Below are positions 61,401 to 64,000 of a stretch of 64,000 nucleotides of DNA, one piece after another (the stretch's first letter is position 1; each line of letters starts with the position of its first letter). The position numbers and the translations under genes were made by a program. The notes under the pieces are model-generated. The model had not been told where the DNA came from and searched no databases. It saw only the letters and a program-made list of their open reading frames with translations. The stretch comes from Euleptes europaea (taxonomy: Eukaryota; Chordata; Lepidosauria; Squamata; Sphaerodactylidae), in NCBI RefSeq assembly GCF_029931775.1, contig NC_079328.1, positions 6,934,501 to 6,998,500 on the forward strand. Reading direction: 5' to 3'.

Positions 61401-63390
61401 ACTTTGTATGAAGCTGGAACATCTGTTGAATATTTATGAGGGATGTGCTTCTTGCACAAACTGAGTTTGGAGAATTTGTTAATACCTGTGTGTGCGTTCT
61501 CTCAGCCCTCTGTAAAATGTGTCAATATGTATACATTAGATACATTCTGTTCTAACACCTGCCTTGTGGAGAGGCAGCATCTTGTACATATGTGTGTATA
61601 AGTACACACATGGGCACAGAAGTCCATCTTAAGGTATAGAGCCATGTGTGAAGGGGTGTAACAAAATTCTCAATGTGATAAGGGGTTGTAGCGAAACATC
61701 CTTCTCTACCAGCGGAAGGAAGAAAAAAAAGAGGTGGTTTTTATATGCTGCTTTTCTCTACCTTTTAAGAAGAATCAAACCAGCTTACAATCTCCTTCCC
61801 TTCCTCTCCCCACAACAGATACCTTGTGAGGTAGATGAGGCTGAGAGAATTTGAAGAGAATTGTGACTGGCCCAAGGTCACCCAGCTGGCTTCATGTGTA
61901 GGAGTGGGAAAACCAACCCAGTTCTCCAGATTAGAGTCCACCACTCCTAACCACTACACCACGCTGGGGTGCTTTTTGCCAGTTCTCCCCTCCCAATTGA
62001 CCCCCTCCCACTTTTCCTGAGGGATCCCTGTCTCCAAGGAGCAGCATTCTGGGAGGCAGAGTGGGCTGCACTGGGTGAGTGGAGGGCAGGAAATTGCCTC
62101 CCTGCTTGCAGAAGTGCTTTCCAACCATGGAAAGCAGCCTTTGGACTGAGCTCCATAGGTGATTTTATTGGAATGTGTTTCCTGTGGTTGCTAGATATCC
62201 AAATAGTCCACAGTAACTGGGTGTGTCTTGAACTAACGGAGGAGAACAATGTAAGCTGCTTTGGGTCCCCATTGAGAAGAAAGGTGTTGTATAAATGAAG
62301 TACCGTATATACTCATGTATAAGCCAACCTGCGTATAAGCCGAGGTGCCTAATTTTACCCCAAAAATGGGGAAAAATTAGGCACCCGTGTATAAGCCGAG
62401 GGTCGGCTTACACAATGCCCCTGCCCCAGGTCGCCCTCCCGCCCGGCCTCCCGGGCCCTCCAGACCCACCCCGACCCCAGTGCCACCCCCTCCCGAGCCC
62501 TCCACACCCACCCTGACCCCAGCGCCACCCTAGGGGGGAGGGAGAAGAGCCCCTGAACCCCTTACTCACCGGGAGGACGAGGCCCGCTGATCAGCTGGAG
62601 GTGGCGGCAGGGAAGGCATGCAGGCTGGAGGCGGCAGCGGGGCCCTGCCTGAGCGCAGGCAGGCCCTGCAGGCCTCTCCCAGGCCACAGAGAAGGCGCGG
62701 CGGGGGGGGCGGCGGGGCCTGCCTGCACTCAGGCAGGCCCTGCAGGCCTCTCCCAGGCCGCAGAGAAGGCGTGCAGGATGGCGGCGGCAGCGGCGGTAAG
62801 TTCCCCCCTCCCTCTATCCCTCCTCCCTCCTCCCCCCTCCCCTCGCCTACCGTATTGACCCGCGTATAAGCCGAGTTGGCTTTTTTCAGCCCTTTTTTTG
62901 GGCTGAAAAACTTGGCTTATACGCGAGTATATACAGTAAATAAACTGCATGCAGCAATTTTCTGTTTTCTAGGCAGTGTAGAAGAACTTTTGGGTGCCCT
63001 TTCTGCTCCCCATTTGAGGGAGAGAAATATGAATGTATCCACTAACACACACCTCCCTCCCATTAATGGTGTCGTGGGACTATGTGGGTACCAATTTTCA
63101 GCTTTCTAACCATTACTTAGACACTATTGATTTTTTTTTTAACAGAAAAAATTAAACTTCTGTTGGAGGAACTCTGGCTATGTATTGACAACTCCACAGG
63201 AAAAAGTCACATCAACAAAAATTCCTGCTATTTAGGTGAGATGAAGCATTGCAGTTCTAGAGTTACTTGGAAGTGGATCCTTCCTTGTCTGCTAGTGTTT
63301 TCCCTCAGAGAACATAAAAATAGCACTAACATTTTTTCTCCTCCATAACAGCTGATTTTCACCATAATTCAAGACCTCGTGGGAAAACAA
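31257..63390 (+). CDS. ICE1: ICE1 gene, 5' part (exons 1-11, introns included)
   Basis: Eleven coding exons join into about 246 residues that match, from memory, the N-terminus of vertebrate ICE1 (KIAA0947). Shared stretches include MMPGE at the start, NLNEYVAALIALKQKI, SPLEKCKEELGS, IYQDTHQEYVRVKEE, KKKLEAKVKKLE, LEKELKK and LLLEELWLC. ICE1 is the scaffold of the little elongation complex (with ICE2 and an ELL protein), a nuclear complex that supports RNA polymerase II transcription of small nuclear RNA genes and gathers at Cajal and histone locus bodies. Residues about 32-185 are rich in Glu, Lys, Gln and Leu and look like a long coiled coil. The start is the first of two consecutive ATGs in a strong Kozak context (GCCACCATGA). 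Human ICE1 is over 2,000 residues, mostly from one large exon, which would lie beyond this window. All exon phases agree; only the donor of exon 3 is unclear. Confidence 0.93.
31350..32985. other. ICE1 intron 1, first part
   Basis: GC-rich to about 31420, then ordinary. Two AATAAA-bearing pieces could be LTR fragments: 32313-32570 (+ strand, GAATAAAGGGC) and 32580-32975 (- strand, with CAATAAAAGG and a U3-like CTCTCC start). Neither has clear ends. Confidence 0.35.
33019..33302 (+). mobile_element. BovB (RTE) LINE 3' end
   Basis: Translation: LRLSYFGHIMRR, then GKVEGSRKRG, RWIDSIKEA and the terminal TCGCCATGAGTGGGAAGCGA; then CTTGACGGCACTTAACACAC. About 90 percent like 29947-30227 and more complete at its left end. 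Confidence 0.88.
33303..33924. other. ICE1 intron 1, gene-free
   Basis: Contains an ancient dispersed repeat near 33830-33905 (AGTCTAAGCTCAATGGGTTT). Nothing else is recognised. Confidence 0.4.
33925..34096 (+). repeat. Old tRNA-derived SINE
   Basis: ACCGGGGTTCACATTTTTAC (B-box region), TGGGTGGCCTTGG, ACAGGGTTGTTTTGAAGG and GGAAGAAGGATAAAGGTG match the second SINE subfamily with many changes. Confidence 0.65.
34097..34176 (-). repeat. tRNA-SINE, right half (split by L1)
   Basis: On the - strand this is the SINE body after the B box. Its other half is 35424-35462. The join point is the L1 target duplication TGAACTGAGTCTCCCAG. Confidence 0.8.
34177..35406 (+). mobile_element. L1 LINE, 5'-truncated, with target duplication
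   Basis: Encodes broken ORF2 C-terminal sequence: GITPLRLSKIHKAENESFWY near 34758, then the zinc-type WWKCEN near 34850, then a short 3' UTR and AATAAATTTTAATTATT with a short A tail. TGAACTGAGTCTCCCAG flanks it exactly (34160-34176 and 35407-35423), a 17-bp target duplication. It entered a tRNA-SINE. Several stops and frame changes break the coding part. Confidence 0.95.
35424..35462 (-). repeat. tRNA-SINE, left half (split by L1)
   Basis: The complement reads CAGCATGGTGTAGTGGTTAG, the A-box head of the SINE whose body is at 34097-34176. Confidence 0.8.
35463..36058. other. ICE1 intron 1, gene-free
   Basis: Nothing recognised. Confidence 0.45.
36059..36336 (+). mobile_element. tRNA-derived SINE
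   Basis: AGCCAGCGTGGTGTAGTGGG head, GGTTTGATCCCCCACTCC B box, tail GGCATATAAAAACCACC. Near full length, first subfamily. Confidence 0.88.
36337..36802. other. ICE1 intron 1, gene-free
   Basis: Contains a fragment of the ancient dispersed repeat (36476-36530, TTGCTTCTGAGTAAATG). Nothing else recognised. Confidence 0.4.
36803..37109 (+). mobile_element. tRNA-derived SINE
   Basis: AGCCAGCGTGGTGTAGTGG head, GGTTTGATTCCCCACTCC B box, tail GGCATATAAAAACCAACTC. The best full-length copy of the first subfamily. Confidence 0.9.
37158..37237 (+). repeat. Ancient dispersed repeat
   Basis: ATTCATAGGGCTTACTCCCA then GGAAAGTG and TAGGATTACACTG: a short old repeat common in sauropsid genomes, family not known to me. 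Confidence 0.4.
37238..37888. other. ICE1 intron 1, gene-free
   Basis: Nothing recognised. Confidence 0.4.
37889..38661 (-). mobile_element. Probable solo LTR in ICE1 intron 1 (fossil)
   Basis: On the - strand it begins TGTAACAGTGG and ends ACCCTTTAACA, 773 bp, with an AATAAAG signal (complement near 38035) at the place expected for R. It lacks a visible target duplication and internal genes. It ends about 150 bp before ICE1 exon 2. Confidence 0.6.
38811..38869 (+). CDS. ICE1: ICE1 exon 2
   Basis: Acceptor CTTCTTTCAG/AAT, donor ACAGA/GTAAGT, 59 nt, ends in phase 2. It encodes NLNEYVAALIALKQKIIDT, nearly identical to the human NLNEYVEALITLKQKI, the start of the coiled coil. Confidence 0.95.
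38870..40605. other. ICE1 intron 2
   Basis: No whole repeat is recognised. Near 39700-39765 is a dispersed-repeat fragment (ATTTATAGTCCACCTTTCTC, CTCAAGGTGGGTTACAC). An 82-codon frame on the - strand (39844-40092) has no recognised relatives. Confidence 0.45.
40606..40653 (+). CDS. ICE1: ICE1 exon 3 (3' edge uncertain)
   Basis: The acceptor is a long T-rich tract then TTACAG/CCACTTG, completing the Asp codon and encoding DHLLTDYEQKCND (human DNLLTEYQKKCDE). The expected following residues, LQFARR in human, are not seen. Three GT dinucleotides keep the phase with exon 4: after 40631 (GTGCAA), after 40653 (GTTTCT, used here) and after 40683 (GTATTT). All are weak donors. A T-rich run ending TTCTTAG at 40645-40666 inside this stretch itself looks like an acceptor. 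The left edge is firm and the right edge is a guess. Confidence 0.65.
40684..42580. other. ICE1 intron 3, first part
   Basis: Contains MITE-like pieces: 40868-41003 (GGAGTTGCCAGGTCC, TGATGCCACTTCTGGG) and a fold-back at 41583-41670 (ATAGGAATTTCCCCC with its degraded complement). A conserved-looking exon with human LQFARR was searched for here and not found. Confidence 0.45.
42581..42805 (+). mobile_element. tRNA-derived SINE, second subfamily
   Basis: GTCAGCATGGAGAAGTGGGT head, AGATTCGAATCCCCACTC B box, tail GAAAAGTGGGGTATAAATGA. Confidence 0.85.
42806..43174. other. ICE1 intron 3, last part
   Basis: A run of twelve or more C lies at about 42943-42955. Nothing else recognised. Confidence 0.4.
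43175..43286 (+). CDS. ICE1: ICE1 exon 4
   Basis: Acceptor CCATTTCAG/A, donor AAGAAG/GTAATC, 112 nt, ends in phase 0. It encodes ENHSFRQQVEQMLQK, LSPLEKCKEELGSV and QAELEEKK, which align without gaps to human ICE1. A coiled-coil segment. Confidence 0.95.
43754..43830 (+). CDS. ICE1: ICE1 exon 5
   Basis: Acceptor TTTTAACCAG/AGT, donor GCTAT/GTGAGT, 77 nt, ends in phase 2. It encodes SSLKIYQDTHQEYVRVKEE then MGKSDA, close to the human exon. Intron 4 before it is only 467 bp. Confidence 0.95.
43831..44429. other. ICE1 intron 5, first part
   Basis: Nothing coding recognised. The 107-codon frame at 44104-44427 has no recognised relatives. Confidence 0.4.
44430..44900 (-). mobile_element. LINE 3' end with zinc-type C-terminus
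   Basis: On the - strand the translation gives AMPTAMLAGRYTQIPMASR, then LCTCG, then LPHYVLYCSLYHEPRS: a CxC...H...C pattern at the end of LINE ORF2, seen also at 59895-60475. The family could be Vingi-, R4- or L2-like. The frame is broken. Confidence 0.65.
44901..45957. other. ICE1 intron 5, last part
   Basis: Nothing recognised. Confidence 0.4.
45958..45995 (+). CDS. ICE1: ICE1 exon 6
   Basis: Acceptor GCTTTCAG/GAAG, donor GAAA/GTAATT, 38 nt, phase 2 to phase 1. It encodes KKKLEAKVKKLE, identical to the remembered human segment. The following intron is the largest in the window (11.6 kb) because of a Ty3/gypsy insertion and other repeats. Confidence 0.93.
45996..46809. other. ICE1 intron 6, first part
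   Basis: Short TTTG and TTTA simple repeats (46350, 46605). Nothing else recognised. Confidence 0.4.
46810..46996 (-). mobile_element. tRNA-derived SINE, partial
   Basis: The complement has GTTTGTTTCCCCACTCC and the tail GGCATATAAAAATCAACTC; the tRNA-like head is missing. Confidence 0.8.
46997..48582. other. ICE1 intron 6, gene-free
   Basis: Bases 47580-48060 are GC-richer, and frames up to 122 codons open on the - strand there, with no recognised homology. The sequence holds no repeat ends that I know. Confidence 0.4.
48583..48822 (-). mobile_element. CR1 LINE 3' tail
   Basis: AATCATAGAGTTGGAAGGGA, TCATCTAGTCCAAGCCCCTG, CCATCCAGCCTCTGCTTAAA and AGAAAGTTCTTCCTAATG are the complement of a CR1 3' end of a subfamily different from 16905. 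Confidence 0.9.
48824..48920 (+). repeat. tRNA-derived SINE, 5' fragment
   Basis: ACAGTGTGGTATAATGGTTA head and CAGATTCAAATCCCCATT B box; the tail is missing. Confidence 0.75.
48921..49997. other. ICE1 intron 6, gene-free
   Basis: Near 49005-49085 is a MITE-like piece (GACCCAGAAGTGACAACACC, TAGGAATTCACCCAATCTCC) related to the fold-back at 21290. An A run lies at 49550-49564. Nothing coding recognised. Confidence 0.4.
49998..50212. mobile_element. hAT-type MITE, left end decayed
   Basis: Ends AAATGAGTTCGACACCCCTG, and the body has GGATCCGGCCCCCGGAGGGC and TATCTGGCCCTCC, the same family as 11819-12006. The left inverted end is not recognisable. Confidence 0.7.
50375..50726 (+). repeat. 5' LTR of element C
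   Basis: TGTCAGGAGCA to GAGCTTACA, 352 bp, the same length as the LTR at 987-1338 and only a few percent different by eye. Confidence 0.9.
54117..54399. mobile_element. hAT-type MITE inside element C
   Basis: Starts CAGTGGTTCCCAACC and ends GGTTGGGAACCAGTG, perfect inverted ends except one base. ATTTAGAT flanks it exactly (54109-54116 and 54400-54407). It is 283 bp, AT-rich inside, with no transposase. It landed in the reverse transcriptase part of the fossil element, so it is younger than that insertion. Confidence 0.95.
55329..56562 (-). mobile_element. Probable retroviral LTR inside element C (fossil)
   Basis: On the - strand it begins TGTCACGGTCTC and ends AGAGCCTGTCA, 1,234 bp, with an AATAAAAAG signal (complement near 55440) about 110 bp before the end, as in an R-U5 layout. 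It lies between the RNase H part and the LTR end of element C. No target duplication was found. Confidence 0.65.
56631..56676 (+). repeat. End of the 3' LTR of element C
   Basis: TCTGTTTATGG then GCAGGGCTAGAGCTTACA matches the last bases of the 352-bp LTR (about 1300-1338). Confidence 0.75.
56963..57212 (+). mobile_element. tRNA-derived SINE, second subfamily
   Basis: ACAGTGTGGTATAGTGGTTA head, GGTTCGAATCCCCACTC B box, ACAGGGTTGTTG, tail AGGCAGGGTATAAATTAGG. Full length. Confidence 0.9.
57213..57641. other. ICE1 intron 6, last part
   Basis: Nothing recognised except a short C run at 57318. Confidence 0.4.
57642..57724 (+). CDS. ICE1: ICE1 exon 7
   Basis: Acceptor TTAAATGAAG/AAG, donor GCACAG/GTAGAA, 83 nt, ends in phase 0. 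It encodes KATEKHNQDFRQLQ, AEKKVLEKELKKAQ, matching human QDFKQLRNEKKILEKEFKK. The acceptor tract is T-rich but interrupted by purines just before the AG. Confidence 0.93.
57725..58315. other. ICE1 intron 7, first part
   Basis: Nothing recognised. Confidence 0.4.
58316..58743. repeat. Fold-back repeat split by a SINE
   Basis: The left arm (58329-58380, CCAGTAGCACTTTAGAGACC, AACAAGATTTTCAAGG) is the inverted copy of the right arm (58630-58700, AAAATCTTGCTGGTCCC, AAGGTGCTACTGGACTTG). The SINE at 58387-58618 sits between them. This type of repeat is common in reptiles; its family is not known to me. Confidence 0.7.
58387..58618 (+). mobile_element. tRNA-derived SINE
   Basis: GGAGCCAGCATGGTGTAGTG head, GGGTTTATTTCCCCACTC, tail GGGTATAAAAACCAACTC. 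First subfamily, inserted in the fold-back repeat. Confidence 0.88.
58993..59032 (+). CDS. ICE1: ICE1 exon 8
   Basis: Acceptor CCAACAG/GAA, after a run of C and TTTAATT; donor AAAG/GTAAGT, 40 nt, ends in phase 1. It encodes EKIESFPSEKQKK, the end of the coiled coil (human ERLDEFSKQKNEK). Confidence 0.88.
59120..59179 (+). CDS. ICE1: ICE1 exon 9
   Basis: Acceptor TTCCCCTAG/TGG, donor AGAG/GTGGGT, 60 nt, phase 1 to phase 1. It encodes VVRHVETQSEREWPVTNLDR; RH and TQ align to human ELRHIGTQ, the rest is diverged. Intron 8 before it is only 87 bp. Confidence 0.85.
59180..59894. other. ICE1 intron 9, first part
   Basis: Nothing recognised. The 99-codon frame on the - strand (59304-59603) has no recognised relatives. 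Confidence 0.4.
59895..60475 (+). mobile_element. LINE 3' end with zinc-type C-terminus
   Basis: A 169-codon open frame (59915-60424) ends in RLFFLARHNALPLNELFAR, RDCPCGKAKTETLAHFL and SSCDLYFFIRS, a CxC...H...C pattern like that at 44430-44900 and typical of the end of some LINE ORF2 proteins. It is 5'-truncated. It looks like an exon-sized gene but is a LINE remnant. Confidence 0.65.
60476..61730. other. ICE1 intron 9, gene-free
   Basis: Frames of 135 (+) and 125 (-) codons overlap at 60840-61459 without recognised homology. No repeat ends found. Confidence 0.4.
61731..61967 (-). mobile_element. tRNA-derived SINE
   Basis: The complement begins CAGCGTGGTGTAGTGGTTAG and ends GCATATAAAAACCACCTC; an internal part of the head is missing. 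First subfamily. Confidence 0.85.
62240..62300 (+). repeat. tRNA-SINE 3' tail fragment
   Basis: GAACAATGTAAGCTGCTTTG then GAGAAGAAAGGTGTTGTATAA is the tail of the second SINE subfamily. A DNA transposon starts right after it. Confidence 0.65.
62303..62936. mobile_element. DNA transposon with CCGTATATACTC ends and GC-rich core
   Basis: Inverted ends CCGTATATACTCATGTATAA and, from the right, CTGTATATACTCGCGTATAA, followed by GCC, agree at 20 of 23 bases. TA lies at both edges (62301-62302 and 62937-62938), a probable 2-bp target duplication as in Tc1/mariner-like elements. A third end-like copy starts at 62850. The core (62415-62840) is GC-rich and has a direct repeat of about 55 bp (62642 and 62717, GGCCCTGCAGGCCTCTCCCA). 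Near 62778 an ATG, five alanine codons and GTAAGT follow each other, like a first exon. No transposase. Confidence 0.75.
62939..63145. other. ICE1 intron 9, last part
   Basis: Only the T-rich acceptor tract of exon 10 (63130-63145) is recognised. Confidence 0.5.
63146..63235 (+). CDS. ICE1: ICE1 exon 10
   Basis: Acceptor of ten T then AACAG/AAA, donor TTAG/GTGAGA, 90 nt, phase 1 to phase 1. It encodes EKIKLLLEELWLCIDNSTG and then a diverged tail; human has KVKLLLKELWLCVNTTH. The short block LLLxELWLC is the best conserved part after the coiled coil. Confidence 0.95.
   Translation, partial: KKLNFCWRNSGYVLTTPQEKVTSTKIPAI
63352..63390 (+). CDS. ICE1: ICE1 exon 11
   Basis: Acceptor CCATAACAG/CTG, donor AACAA/GTAAGT, 39 nt, phase 1 to phase 1. 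It encodes ADFHHNSRPRGKT. No homologous residues are recognised, but both splice sites are good, the phase fits, and it lies 116 bp after exon 10. Confidence 0.75.
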
Positions 63391-64000
63391 GTAAGTACCT
63401 TGAGAATGATGCATTTCAGTAGACTTTTGATATGAATACAGTTAAAATACAAGAAACAAAAATCTGTTTATGTCAACTAGCTGTGGGGAGGGTCATGCGA
63501 CTGATAAGGAAATTTCCTCTTCCAGCCTATTTCTCACAAAGGTCATTTATGCACCGTTGCTTTAACCTCCTTTATTCCCCGTTTCAGCCAGGATCAAAGT
63601 AACCTGGGTTGGGGGAAACTGTATGCATTGGCTGGAATGATCAGGGACGAAACTGTGTGCTAATGGAGGCATGAATGCAGAAAAGCAGTCTCCCAAGTTC
63701 AAATCAAGTCCCACCCCTTTAAATGCTGCTCTGTAATTGTCTGGTTTTGCAGTACTCACCCTGAGAGAAGATTTCCTTCCCCCAGACCCAATTGCTCCAT
63801 AAAAAAGCATTTTAAGAACAAAAACGGAGCTACCTGAAAGGGGGGCGCGAAATCCAAGCCTCGTTTTAAAAAAGCCTTTCTTTTGTTCAGAAAGAGCTCC
63901 GGGGTAGCAGGAAGCACTTGATTCCCTGTCTCTTTACACACTGTTTCATGATTGGCTGTGAGTGAAGCCAATCTTCTATGCTTTCCCTGTTTGGCTATTT
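63391..64000. other. ICE1 intron 11, start
   Basis: No exon or repeat recognised up to the window end. Confidence 0.5.

Overview
The window is vertebrate nuclear DNA, almost certainly from a squamate reptile (lizard or gecko). The strongest marker is a full Sauria SINE with a 13-bp target duplication at 10482-10813; this SINE family is known only from squamates. CR1, BovB, L1, Penelope-like and tRNA-SINE pieces, many hAT elements and chromodomain-type Ty3/gypsy retrotransposons fit the same picture. The species cannot be read from the sequence.

The only host gene I can support is ICE1, little elongation complex subunit 1, on the + strand. Its CpG-rich promoter lies at about 30940-31420, its start codon at 31257, and eleven exons run to 63390. 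The window stops inside the following intron, so the long 3' part of the gene is outside. The eleven exons encode about 246 residues: the N-terminal coiled-coil region and the start of the conserved segment after it. All splice phases agree except that the 3' edge of exon 3 is uncertain.

Bases 1-31 kb are gene-free and built from transposons. In order: the end of a Ty3/gypsy element (1-1338); a second Ty3/gypsy element on the - strand with both LTRs (3409-9379), sitting inside an older SINE and carrying a hAT MITE; the Sauria SINE; small hAT MITEs; an L1 fragment (12240-13598); and a block at 14365-19605 in which three hAT transposons lie one inside the other, each with an exact 8-bp target duplication, and are further invaded by CR1, BovB and an LTR. 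After that come a Penelope-like fragment, fold-back repeats, possible LTRs, LINE fragments, SINEs and a Ty3/gypsy solo LTR ending about 500 bp before the ICE1 start codon.

From 31 to 64 kb the ICE1 introns hold further insertions: a solo retroviral LTR and an L1 nested in a SINE (intron 1), LINE fragments (introns 5 and 9), a third Ty3/gypsy element with a foreign LTR and a hAT MITE (intron 6, 50374-56676), a fold-back repeat split by a SINE (intron 7), and a GC-rich DNA transposon (intron 9). The retroelements are decayed fossils. I found no CRISPR array, functional tRNA or rRNA gene, or new multi-gene system; the most unusual structures are the triple hAT nest, the ICE1 exon 3 boundary and the GC-rich transposon at 62303-62936.
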